Source: UBA4416 sp943362175 (GTDB taxonomy: Bacteria > Bacteroidota > Bacteroidia > B-17B0 > Aurantibacillaceae). Taken from it: 64,000 nt of DNA. A program made the position numbers and the translations under genes. The stretch covers positions 1 to 64,000 of the forward strand of contig CALRIU020000007.1 in assembly GCA_943362175.1 (NCBI GenBank), written 5' to 3'. Shown here one piece after another: positions 42,209-51,057 of the stretch. The notes under the pieces are model-generated. The model had not been told where the DNA came from and did not search any database. It saw only the letters and a program-made list of their open reading frames with translations. Numbering within the stretch: position 1 is the stretch's first letter; each line of letters opens with the position of its first letter.

Positions 42209-44602
42209 TTATTCAGTCCTTAAGCTTTTGACCGGGTTTGAAACAGCTGCTTTATAGGTTTGAATGAGAATGAGCAAAATGGTCAGACACATCAGAATGG
42301 AGATTGCCAGAAAAAAAGGCCAGGCGGACAAGGTGATGCGGCAGGAGTAATTATTCAGCCAGTTTTGAAACAGGTAGAACGCCAGTGGGCAGGAAATGAG
42401 GCCGGCCACAAGACCAGTAGCTAAAAAATCCCTGACAAACAGGCGGCTGATGGAAAGCGAAGACGAGCCAAGCACTTTACGGATGCCAATCTCCTTCCTG
42501 CGTTTTTGGATGCTGATAGACACAAGCCCCACAATGCCCAGCAATACCACAATCATGGAAAGGGCAACGGCTGTGTAAGAGGCTTTTTCCAGGCGAAGCT
42601 CCGAGCGGTATAAGTTAGCCAAAGACTCATCCATGAATTTGTATTCGAATGGCGCGCCTGGTAAAAGCTCTTCCCATCTGCTTTCCAGGGCATGAATACT
42701 TTTTGAAAGATTGCCCGGATTTAATTTAAAAGACATAAAGCGATAACGTGGCGCTGCATCAAGGCCGATAAAGCATAAGGGCCTGATCTCTTCTTTCATG
42801 GAGGTGAAATGAAAATCGCTGATTACACCCCTTATGGTATACACTTCTTCTTCCGAAGGCCTGAGCTGCACGCCCAGTGCCTGCGCCGGACTATTCCAAC
42901 CGAAAGCTTTGGCAGCGGTTTCATTAATAACGATGCCTTCCGGATCATTATCGTTTTTCAGAAAAGAGCCTGCCGCCATCCTCATGCCATAAGTTGCCGC
43001 ATAATTTGCATCGGCCTCTATCACGCTCATCAGGACAGGATTCTCCGATCCGTTCTTGACCATGTGGCGGCTGCCCCCGGCTCTCCCGTCAGGAATGGCA
43101 TAAGAGATGCTTGCGTCCGATACAGGTGCCAGTTTTTTTAATTCGTTGCGCGCCATTTTCATCCGCGCCACACCTTCGGGGCTCCAGTCGCGCGGCGTTC
43201 CCACTGAAATTACAAGGTCTTTTTTATAGCCCAGGCTGCTGCCAAAGAACAGGGAAACCTGTCTGGAAATCACAAACACGCCTACCAGCACAATCATGGC
43301 AATAGAAAACTGCAGGCCCACCAGGGTTTTACGGAGCCAGAGGTTTTTGGCTACCGAATTTAATTTTCCTTTCAGGGAGTCGATTGTTTTGAAGGAGGAC
43401 AATACAATAGCCGGAAACAAGCCCGCGAGGATTCCGATGGCAATCGCCGCTATAAAAAGAAGAACAAAGAAATAGAAAGGGAACTGGCTCAGGCTGGCCA
43501 ACGGTCTGTCGAGGATTCCGGAAAAGAATGAGCGGGAACCCTGGTACATCAGCAGGGCAAGCAATACCGACAAGAAAACCATAAACACAGACTCGGCGAG
43601 GAACTGCCCCACCAGCTGTTTTTTTATACCACCTAATACTTTCCTTAGCCCTATTTCGCGGAGGCGTCTTGTAGAGCCACTCACGCTGATATTGATAAAA
43701 TTGATGAGTGCCATCAGCAGAATAAACTGGGAAATAAAAAACAGCGTGTAAAGCATGCTCCTCACTACTCCCTGGCGGCTGTCGAGGTAATAGCTCTTCA
43801 ACGGAACAACAAAAGGCTTCATGTTTTCCGAAAAATAAGCAGGAGCATGCTGACGGATCAGTGCTTTAGACGCCTCTTCGACCTCCGCTGCGGACACTCC
43901 TTCTTTCAAGGTGATGTAAGCCGGAATCACCGCATTGTTCCAGTCGTCGAGCCGGGCTCTTCCAAAAAATACAATCGCAGATTCTGAAAGATAAACCTGC
44001 GCCTGCCCTTCGCCGGCTAACCCGGTCACTGAGTTGTATGGCATAGCTTCGAGTACAGCACTTACCACAAAATTTTTACGCTCACCTGAAAAATTCTCAA
44101 TGCTCAGCGTTTGTCCGAGCGCCTGCACTTTGCCAAAATACCGGGTGGCAGCCTCCGCGGTAATCACCACGGAAGCAGGATCGCGGAATGCATTGGCAGC
44201 ATTCCCTTCTTTCAACCGAAAGCCGAACATGTTTAAAAAGGAAGGATCTCCAATTTGCAGCTCTTCCCTGAAATGTTTATCACCATTGGAAACAGAAGCT
44301 GTGATGCCGTCCCAGCGGTAATAATCGCTTACCAGCTGTGGATAGTTTTTCTTCAGTGTTTCTGCCAAAGGCGCCAGCGTGGTGATTTCCGGGCCCATGT
44401 CTGCTTCCTTCCAGTGGCTCTGGATGATAAACTGGTGATCGATGTTTTTGAGGCTGCGGTTTACCTGGAACTCATTCCAGATGTAAGCACCGATCACGAA
44501 CGCAAACGTAAGGCCCAGCGAAAACCCAAGCAGGTTAATCGCACTGATGCCTTTATGGCGCAACAGGTTTCTCCAGGCTATTTTAAAATAGGTTTGAAAC
44601 AT
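42209..44602 (-). CDS. MacB/FtsX-type ABC permease 6 of 7
   Basis: A 797-residue permease. Coupling motifs: REIGLRKVLGGI and KEIGIRKVLGSS; the end is NPVKSLRTE. Its N-terminal helix region (F-Q-T-Y-F-K-I-A-W-R-N-L-L-R-H) and both periplasmic domains diverge from the other six, so it is one of the more distant members. The start lies two bases after the stop of permease 7, so translation is probably coupled. Confidence 0.92.
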   Translation of the reverse strand: MFQTYFKIAWRNLLRHKGISAINLLGFSLGLTFAFVIGAYIWNEFQVNRSLKNIDHQFIIQSHWKEADMGPEITTLAPLAETLKKNYPQLVSDYYRWDGITASVSNGDKHFREELQIGDPSFLNMFGFRLKEGNAANAFRDPASVVITAEAATRYFGKVQALGQTLSIENFSGERKNFVVSAVLEAMPYNSVTGLAGEGQAQVYLSESAIVFFGRARLDDWNNAVIPAYITLKEGVSAAEVEEASKALIRQHAPAYFSENMKPFVVPLKSYYLDSRQGVVRSMLYTLFFISQFILLMALINFINISVSGSTRRLREIGLRKVLGGIKKQLVGQFLAESVFMVFLSVLLALLMYQGSRSFFSGILDRPLASLSQFPFYFFVLLFIAAIAIGILAGLFPAIVLSSFKTIDSLKGKLNSVAKNLWLRKTLVGLQFSIAMIVLVGVFVISRQVSLFFGSSLGYKKDLVISVGTPRDWSPEGVARMKMARNELKKLAPVSDASISYAIPDGRAGGSRHMVKNGSENPVLMSVIEADANYAATYGMRMAAGSFLKNDNDPEGIVINETAAKAFGWNSPAQALGVQLRPSEEEVYTIRGVISDFHFTSMKEEIRPLCFIGLDAAPRYRFMSFKLNPGNLSKSIHALESRWEELLPGAPFEYKFMDESLANLYRSELRLEKASYTAVALSMIVVLLGIVGLVSISIQKRRKEIGIRKVLGSSSLSISRLFVRDFLATGLVAGLISCPLAFYLFQNWLNNYSCRITLSAWPFFLAISILMCLTILLILIQTYKAAVSNPVKSLRTE

Positions 44603-44604
44603 GC

Positions 44605-47001
44605 TTATTCTGTTCTTAAGCTTTTTACGGGATTAGTCAGTGCTGCCTTCACGGTTTGAAAACTTACGGTTACAAAAGCGATCAGGGTCGCTACAAGCGC
44701 CGTTACCAGGAATACCCAGAAGCTCAACTCTATCCTGAAGGCAAAATTTTCCAGCCATTTCCCCAGCACCAACCAGGCAAGAGGCCAGGCGATGATATTG
44801 GAAATAAGCACCAGCCTCAAAAAATCGCGGTTCAGTAAGAGCGTGATACTTTGCACCGAGGCGCCGAATACTTTTCGCACACCAATCTCTTTCACCCGCT
44901 TTTCAGTGGCATAGGTGGCAAGCCCAAACAGCCCCAATGAAGCAATAATGATCGCAATGGCTGAAAGGATTCCCACAACCCTGCTTAATTGTGTATCCGC
45001 CCTGTAAAGGTTTTTAAAATCTTCATCCAGGAAATTGTATTCGAAAGGAACATCGGGCACAATCTCCTTCCAGGAAGACTGCATAAAGGCCAGGGCCTCC
45101 CTTACCCTGTTGCCGGCTACCTTCACCGACATTTCCGTAAAAGGCATGCTATCCCTGTTAGAGAGCGTTAAGGTTTCAATTTTGTTATGAAAGGAATTGA
45201 AATTAAAATCTTTGGTGATCCCGATAATCGTTCCCAGCTTTTCCTGGTCATAACGCCCGAAAGGAATCCCGATCAGTTTTTCTACAGGAGTTCCGGGATG
45301 ATCCTTTAATATTTCCTTGGCCATGGTCTCATTAATTAAAAATCCCTGCCCATGATCCGACTCACGAAAATCCCTACCCGCAAGAAGCTTGATATCATAA
45401 AGCTTCAGAAAATCACGGTCCACACGGATATGCGATGTGGCCAGCTCGCGGGCAGGACCCAGCCCTTCGAACCTGACGCCTGTTTGATGCAGGTTATTTC
45501 CTAAACGCTGGAAAGAACCGGTGACATACGCTATATCAGGGCTTTTCAAAAAGCGTTGTTTCAGCTCTTCGAATTTTTCTCCTGCATTCTCCCGGCATTT
45601 AATAGCAATCACCTGGTCTTTGTTGAAACCGGGATCGTTGGTCTGCATAAAATTCAATTGCCTGATCACAAACACCGTGGCAATAATTAAAAAGATAGCA
45701 CCCGCAAACTGGCACACCACCAGAATATTTCTCCCTGCGCTTTTATTCTTTCCAACCTGCAGGGAGCCTTTTAATACTTTTGAAGGCCTGAAAGATGACA
45801 GATAGAACGCGGGATAGGCTCCGGAGAACAAGCCTACCAACAGCGTTCCGGCCAGTAAGCAGCCAAGAGGAACCGGCTCAAACAGAGCGGCGTATGACAT
45901 GTGGTAGCCGCTCAGGTTATTCAGGTAAGGCAGGAAAAGCGCGGCCAGCACGATCGCTATCAACAGGGCCATGCATGTGAACAACAGCGACTCCTGGATA
46001 AATTGCTGCGCCAGTTGAAACCTTCCCGCACCGATGGTTTTCCGGATCCCTACTTCTTTTGCGCGGCCTGATGACCTTGCTGTGGAAAGATTGACGAAAT
46101 TCATGCAGGCAATTCCCAACACGATCAGGGCAATAATGATGAAGACATAGGTATTGCTTCGGTCGAATTTCTGATAATTGACATAATCATGGGTAATGTC
46201 GCTCGAATTGGAATGCACTTCGCTGAGCGGCTGCAAAAACAGCTCATAATCTTTTTCTCCCGGGCCGATGTATTTTTTAAGATAGGCCGGAAATTGGGTT
46301 TCCAGCTTGGCCGTGTTGGCCTGGTCAGAAAGCTCAAGATAAGTCACTACCCAGTTTCCTCCCCAGTTGTCAGCATATTCTTTTTTAATGTCTGTTGTGA
46401 TCACGGCCACCATATCCATTTGTAAGTGGGATATTTCCGGAACATCTTTCATAATTCCCGTCACCGTAAATACCGTGGAATCTTCTCCGGGCCTGGATAT
46501 GACTTTCCCTACAGGGTTTTCATTCCCAAACATCTTTTTGGCTAAGCTTTCTGAAAGTACTGCATTTCCAGATGTTTCAAGAACATGCTCCCGGTTTCCC
46601 TTTAATAAAGGAAAGTCAAACATTTGAAAAAAAGAAGAGTCCACCCACATAAAAGAAGGGACAATGGTTTTTTGGTTGTTATAAAGAACAGATGATTTTT
46701 CCTTTCTGATGATCCTTGTATAATTCACTATTTCAGGGAAATCATGCTTCAGGCTTGGTCCCATCGGAAACATGGAAAGTGCCACCTTTTGTGGCGCCAC
46801 CAGGCCTTCAAATTTCTGAACCTCATCCAGGCGGTAAATGTTCTTCGTGTGGAACGCATCGACACTCTTCTCACGCTGAACAAACAAGGCCACCACAATA
46901 CAGACCGTTATCCCCAGGGAAAGGCCTATGATATTAATGAACGAGAACATCTTGTTCTTGAGCAACTGCCTGAATGCTATTTTGAAATAGTTCCCGATCA
47001 T
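44605..47001 (-). CDS. MacB/FtsX-type ABC permease 7 of 7
   Basis: A 798-residue permease, the first of the array in the direction of transcription. Coupling motifs: KEVGIRKTIGAG and KEIGVRKVFGAS; the end is NPVKSLRTE. It follows the first ABC ATPase after three bases, so these two are the most likely primary ATPase-permease pair, with the ATPase probably shared among all seven permeases. Confidence 0.92.
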   Translation of the reverse strand: MIGNYFKIAFRQLLKNKMFSFINIIGLSLGITVCIVVALFVQREKSVDAFHTKNIYRLDEVQKFEGLVAPQKVALSMFPMGPSLKHDFPEIVNYTRIIRKEKSSVLYNNQKTIVPSFMWVDSSFFQMFDFPLLKGNREHVLETSGNAVLSESLAKKMFGNENPVGKVISRPGEDSTVFTVTGIMKDVPEISHLQMDMVAVITTDIKKEYADNWGGNWVVTYLELSDQANTAKLETQFPAYLKKYIGPGEKDYELFLQPLSEVHSNSSDITHDYVNYQKFDRSNTYVFIIIALIVLGIACMNFVNLSTARSSGRAKEVGIRKTIGAGRFQLAQQFIQESLLFTCMALLIAIVLAALFLPYLNNLSGYHMSYAALFEPVPLGCLLAGTLLVGLFSGAYPAFYLSSFRPSKVLKGSLQVGKNKSAGRNILVVCQFAGAIFLIIATVFVIRQLNFMQTNDPGFNKDQVIAIKCRENAGEKFEELKQRFLKSPDIAYVTGSFQRLGNNLHQTGVRFEGLGPARELATSHIRVDRDFLKLYDIKLLAGRDFRESDHGQGFLINETMAKEILKDHPGTPVEKLIGIPFGRYDQEKLGTIIGITKDFNFNSFHNKIETLTLSNRDSMPFTEMSVKVAGNRVREALAFMQSSWKEIVPDVPFEYNFLDEDFKNLYRADTQLSRVVGILSAIAIIIASLGLFGLATYATEKRVKEIGVRKVFGASVQSITLLLNRDFLRLVLISNIIAWPLAWLVLGKWLENFAFRIELSFWVFLVTALVATLIAFVTVSFQTVKAALTNPVKSLRTE

Positions 47002-47004
47002 GGT

Positions 47005-47682
47005 TTAAGATTTTAAATGTTGGGTGACGATCTGCCCGTCGAGCATATTGATGACACGGTGCGTGAAACGCGCATCGTGCTCGGAGTGAGTCACCATAAT
47101 GATGGTGGTTCCCTTTTCATTGAGGTCTGTCAGGAGCTGCATTACCTCGTTGCCATTGCGCGAATCGAGGTTACCGGTCGGCTCATCCGCTAAAATCAGC
47201 TTCGGATTATTGACCACGGCACGCGCCACAGCCACACGCTGCTGCTGCCCGCCCGAGAGCTGTTGAGGAAAGTGGTTGCGGCGGTGCGCGATCTGGATCT
47301 TATCCAATACCTCATCCACCATTTTCTTCCGTTCGCTGCTTCCCACACCGGTGTAGATCAATGGCAGCTCCACATTTTCGAACACCGTGAGCTCATCAAT
47401 GAGGTTAAAGCTCTGAAATACGAAGCCGATGTTGTGCTTGCGGAGCTCGGCACGCTTGCGCTCATTAAAGCCCGCTACTTCAATGCCGTTGAATAAATAA
47501 CTGCCTTTATCGACATCATCCAACAAGCCAATGATGTTGAGCAGCGTGGACTTCCCGCAACCGGAAGGGCCCATCATCGCCACAAATTCTCCTTCCTTGA
47601 TTTCAAAGGAAATAGAGTTCAGAGCCACCGTTTCGATTTCTTCGGTGCGGTAAATTTTTTCGAGGTTGCTAACGTGTATCAT
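47005..47682 (-). CDS. ABC transporter ATP-binding protein, MacB/LolD type (first copy)
   Basis: A 225-residue ATPase with Walker A GPSGCGKS (38-45), Q-loop F-V-F-Q-S, signature LSGGQQQRV (142-150), Walker B LILADEP (162-168) and the switch-region His in T-H-S-E-H-D. Unlike the second copy (29282-29944) it keeps the Arg after the signature. It is expressed just ahead of the seven permeases and ten bases after the small secreted protein. It should energise the permeases from the cytoplasm. Confidence 0.93.
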   Translation of the reverse strand: MIHVSNLEKIYRTEEIETVALNSISFEIKEGEFVAMMGPSGCGKSTLLNIIGLLDDVDKGSYLFNGIEVAGFNERKRAELRKHNIGFVFQSFNLIDELTVFENVELPLIYTGVGSSERKKMVDEVLDKIQIAHRRNHFPQQLSGGQQQRVAVARAVVNNPKLILADEPTGNLDSRNGNEVMQLLTDLNEKGTTIIMVTHSEHDARFTHRVINMLDGQIVTQHLKS

Positions 47683-47691
47683 AGAATTGTA

Positions 47692-48108
47692 TTATTTGGT
47701 GATGGATGTAGAGGTGCTGCCCATTGACTTGGCATGAACAATGCTGTAGCTTTTTCCAATATGGTATTTGGCTTTAAATTTTTCCAATACGGCATCCGGC
47801 TGTTTCTTATTGTTGACCCGCATTTCATCGGAAGATATGGAAAATGCCACTACATCCCTATTGCTAATGATCTTCATCTCCATCAGGTCATCAAGAATGT
47901 TCTTAATGAGATTCTCCGATTCGTCTCTTACGCCGGTATCTACGCCCAGGGATTTCTGAAGTGTATTGACTTCACGTTGTCTTTTATTAATTTCCTGCTG
48001 CGATTTATTAATCTCTGCCTGCAATTTATTAATGGAGTCTTGTGTAACCTGAGCTGTTCCGTGAAGATGAATGAATAAAGCAGCAATGATGAGAGTTGTG
48101 ATTTTCAT
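47692..48108 (-). CDS. Small secreted coiled-coil protein within the export operon
   Basis: A 138-residue protein with a signal peptide (residues 1-19, ending GTAQ), then a heptad-like coiled coil (about residues 25-55: K-L-Q-A-E-I-N-K-S-Q-Q-E-I-N-K-R-Q) and a C-terminal alpha/beta part with K-K-Q-P-D-A-V-L-E-K-F-K-A-K-Y. I do not recognise a family. It lies between the membrane-fusion protein and the ATPase with gaps of 17 and 9 bases, so it is co-expressed with the pump and probably works in the periplasm. It could be a pump accessory, a substrate or a sensor of the cargo. Confidence 0.75.
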   Translation of the reverse strand: MKITTLIIAALFIHLHGTAQVTQDSINKLQAEINKSQQEINKRQREVNTLQKSLGVDTGVRDESENLIKNILDDLMEMKIISNRDVVAFSISSDEMRVNNKKQPDAVLEKFKAKYHIGKSYSIVHAKSMGSTSTSITK

Positions 48109-48125
48109 GATTTATGGGTTATGGT

Positions 48126-49385
48126 TTATTTTTTATCCTTTAAAATTAATTCCTGGGTGGTCATATAACTGTCGTATCCGGAGGTTATCACCTTATCACC
48201 CGGCTTCAGGCCTTGCAATACTTCGTAATAATCGGGGTTCTGTCTTCCCAGCTGAACGTCTATCCTGTATGCCACCGAGCCATCGTCGTTGAGCTTAAAG
48301 ACCCAGTTGCCGCCCGTTTGCTGGTAGAAGCCGCCACGCGCCAGTAAAACCGCCTGCGTTTCATCGCTCAGGGCCAGGCGGATCTGCAAGCTCTGTCCGC
48401 GGCGGATATCTTTCGGCACACCGTCCTCAAATTTCATGTCCACCTGGAATTTCCCGTTCTTCACCTGCGAATACACCTTATGAATGCTGAGCCTGTAATT
48501 TTTTCCGGCCAGGGTAAACTCACCCTTCAACCCGGGATAAATGCGTGTGATGTAATGCTCGTCGATCTCCACCCGTACTTTGAAACCCGTGACCACATCG
48601 ATCTGCCCGAGCCTTTCCCCTTTGTTCTTACTTTGCCCCGGCTCCGCAGCCAGCGAGGTGAGCTGCCCGTCGACCGGCGCACGCACGATCAGGTCCTCCA
48701 CTTTGCGGCGCATGATCTTCAACGCTTCCTGTGTCCGCTTAAACGATTCTTTGGCCTGCGCCAGCTCTTCCTTCCCTGACACGGAATCCTGTTTTAAGAT
48801 CTGCTCCGTCAGCTTTTTCTTTTGCGCAGCGTAGTTGTAATTATTTTCCGACTGCTTAAACTCTTGCAAAGAAATCGCCTGCGAGTCGTACAATTGCTTG
48901 TTGAGATCATATACGCGCTTGGCTTCGCGGTAAAGGTTATCCACATCCGTTCCCTGGTTCAGCTTCATGATGGTATTTTGTGTGGCAGCATTCCCGGAGA
49001 TGCGCATTTGCGTAAGCAGGTTGAACACCGATGTCTCCTGGTTGGCGAGGCTCAGCTCCAGATCCGTATTGGAGAGTTTCAGAATCGGATCGCCCTTTTT
49101 CATCATAGCACCGTCTTCTGCAAATACTTCCTCTACCCTGCCGCCTTCCACAGCATCGAGGTAAATTGTCGTCATCGGCAACACGACACCGTTTACCGGG
49201 ATAAACTCCTGGAAGGCTCCTGTTTTCACTTCGCTGATGGTGATCCGCTCTGCATCGACATTCAGCTTCGATCCTCCGCTGGCGTAATACACGCTGCCCC
49301 CTATCAAACAAATCACCACCGTTACCAGCGCGATCGTCACGACTTTCTTAGTTGTCCATTTCTTTTTTGGTATTGCCCTATCCAT
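48126..49385 (-). CDS. Periplasmic adaptor (membrane-fusion protein, HlyD/MacA type)
   Basis: A 419-residue protein with an N-terminal membrane helix (about residues 15-34), a biotinyl-lipoyl-like half (V-E-E-V-F-A-E-D-G-A-M-M-K-K-G-D), a long alpha-hairpin (about residues 105-235), the second lipoyl half (D-L-I-V-R-A-P-V-D-G-Q-L), a beta-barrel and a membrane-proximal domain. It bridges inner-membrane ABC permeases and the TolC-like channel. It is the first gene of the export run; its upstream region holds a long inverted repeat (49414-49498) and faces the divergent sigma-54 regulator. Confidence 0.92.
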   Translation of the reverse strand: MDRAIPKKKWTTKKVVTIALVTVVICLIGGSVYYASGGSKLNVDAERITISEVKTGAFQEFIPVNGVVLPMTTIYLDAVEGGRVEEVFAEDGAMMKKGDPILKLSNTDLELSLANQETSVFNLLTQMRISGNAATQNTIMKLNQGTDVDNLYREAKRVYDLNKQLYDSQAISLQEFKQSENNYNYAAQKKKLTEQILKQDSVSGKEELAQAKESFKRTQEALKIMRRKVEDLIVRAPVDGQLTSLAAEPGQSKNKGERLGQIDVVTGFKVRVEIDEHYITRIYPGLKGEFTLAGKNYRLSIHKVYSQVKNGKFQVDMKFEDGVPKDIRRGQSLQIRLALSDETQAVLLARGGFYQQTGGNWVFKLNDDGSVAYRIDVQLGRQNPDYYEVLQGLKPGDKVITSGYDSYMTTQELILKDKK

Positions 49386-49413
49386 GCTGCCTGATCTGTT
49401 TTTCTTCTACAAA

Positions 49414-49498
49414 TTTATTCGTGGAGATGTATGTTATGCTATTTTTCGTTGCTCGTATCAAAAAACTATCTGTACATACATCTCCCTACACGAATAAA
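49414..49498. promoter_or_regulatory. Long imperfect inverted repeat in front of the export operon
   Basis: The left arm at 49414-49434 and the right arm at 49474-49498 are inverse complements over 21 bases, with one four-base bulge (TAGG complement) in the right arm; 39 bases separate them. It begins 29 bases upstream of the membrane-fusion protein ATG, in the 325-base gap between the divergent regulator and the exporter. It may be an operator for the NtrC-type regulator, or a hairpin in the leader of the transcript. No good sigma-54 -24/-12 pair was found nearby. Confidence 0.55.
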
Positions 49499-49710
49499 CA
49501 CCTTAGCAATCATAAACGGCGTGCCACGTTCTGTATCTGCTGACTATCAGGAGATTAAGACTTATAGCACTCCCTGAAAGTGTTCGCATAGAGGACACAG
49601 GTGTTCGGTTTTGATACACTCTGTGCCGGCGCTGTTTTTATAATTTGTTTGAAGACAGGTATATAGCGTTTGGGAATATTTATTGATCTTTAAGCGGGCA
49701 AAGAAAGAAC

Positions 49711-51057
49711 ATGGATTTAAAGAACGCGAGTATTTTAGTAATAGATGATGACCGGGATGTGCTGACGGCGATGGAGCTCCTGCTGAAAAAGGAAGTGGCA
49801 CAAATTATCACGGAAAAAGATCCGGGCAACCTGCCGGCTTTGCTGAAAAAAAAGGCCTTCGACCTGGTATTGCTCGACATGAATTTCAATGCCTCTATCA
49901 ACACCGGCAATGAAGGCATTTACTGGTTGAAACGCATCCGGGAGATTCATCCTTCCCTGAATGTCATCATGATTACGGCTTATGCCGATATCGACCTCGC
50001 CATCCGCTCCCTGAAGGAGGGCGCTTCCGACTTCATTGTCAAACCCTGGAACAACCAGCTCCTTATTGATTCGCTGAAAGAAACGCTCCGCAAAAAGAGC
50101 GGCGTGGAAAAACCTTCCGCTATGGTAGATTACGAGGGCTCCGGCATTATCGGGCAGAGCGACGTGATGAGCGATATCTTCAACAAGATCGGAAAGGTAG
50201 CACCTACCGATGCCAACATCCTCATCCTCGGCGAGAATGGAACGGGGAAGGACCTCATCGCCAAAGCCATTCACCAGCGGTCCTTACGCGCCGCGAATCC
50301 TTTCATCAAAGTGGATGTAGGCGCCCTGACAGAAACCTTGTTTGAAAGCGAATTGTTCGGTCACAGGAAAGGCGCCTTTACCGATGCACGCGATGACCGC
50401 GAAGGACGCTTCGAGTCGGCGAACAAGGGCACGCTCTTTCTCGATGAGATCGGGAACATCAGCCTGCAGCAACAGGCCAAGCTCTTAACGGTATTACAAA
50501 ACCGACAGGTGACACGCCTGGGAAGCAACATTTCTACAGCGGTCGACATCCGTCTAGTATGCGCCACTAACCAGCCTTTGAGCGAGCTCGCTAATGAGAG
50601 CCGTTTCCGCAAAGATTTGATTTACCGGATCAATACCGTCGAGATCATGCTGCCTCCATTGAGGGCGCGCAAAGATGATATTCCATTGCTTGCGGCGCAT
50701 TACCTGAAATTTTACCGCGACAAATATTTTAAATCCTCTTTGGAATTAAGTCCCAAAGCCTTTGACAAATTGAAGGACTACCACTATCCGGGGAATATCC
50801 GCGAACTGCAATATGCCATTGAGCGGGCCGTGATCATGGCAGACGGCGAAGTGTTGCAGGCGGGCGATCTGATTTTCTCTCCCATGGAATCCAGCAGGCC
50901 CGAAGAGCCTGATAACGAAACAAAGCTAAGTGCTATTGAAAAGCAAACCATCATGCGGGTGATCGAAAAGAATAACGGCAACATCACCAAAGCCGCCAAA
51001 GAGCTGGGGATTACGCGCACGGCCCTTTACCGCCGCTTAGGAAAATATGAACTATAA
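49711..51057 (+). CDS. Sigma-54-dependent response regulator (NtrC family)
   Basis: A 448-residue regulator. Receiver domain at 1-125 with Asp56 as phosphate site and the D-D-D pocket at 12-14. AAA+ domain at about 145-385: Walker A GENGTGK (174-180), GAFTDA (221-226; the common form is GAFTGA), Walker B LFLDEIG (242-248). DNA-binding Fis-type helix-turn-helix at the C-terminus (I-T-K-A-A-K-E-L-G-I-T-R-T-A-L-Y-R-R-L). It should activate RNA polymerase with sigma-54, probably at the divergent export operon. It overlaps the histidine kinase by 11 bases. Confidence 0.93.
   Translation: MDLKNASILVIDDDRDVLTAMELLLKKEVAQIITEKDPGNLPALLKKKAFDLVLLDMNFNASINTGNEGIYWLKRIREIHPSLNVIMITAYADIDLAIRSLKEGASDFIVKPWNNQLLIDSLKETLRKKSGVEKPSAMVDYEGSGIIGQSDVMSDIFNKIGKVAPTDANILILGENGTGKDLIAKAIHQRSLRAANPFIKVDVGALTETLFESELFGHRKGAFTDARDDREGRFESANKGTLFLDEIGNISLQQQAKLLTVLQNRQVTRLGSNISTAVDIRLVCATNQPLSELANESRFRKDLIYRINTVEIMLPPLRARKDDIPLLAAHYLKFYRDKYFKSSLELSPKAFDKLKDYHYPGNIRELQYAIERAVIMADGEVLQAGDLIFSPMESSRPEEPDNETKLSAIEKQTIMRVIEKNNGNITKAAKELGITRTALYRRLGKYEL

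Noticed and set aside
49504..49526. Possible sigma-54 promoter on the minus strand (TGGCAC at 49526-49521)
   Set aside because: The -24 half is perfect but the required GC at -12 is replaced by AT; the nearest TTGC is about six bases too far. Not listed as a promoter.
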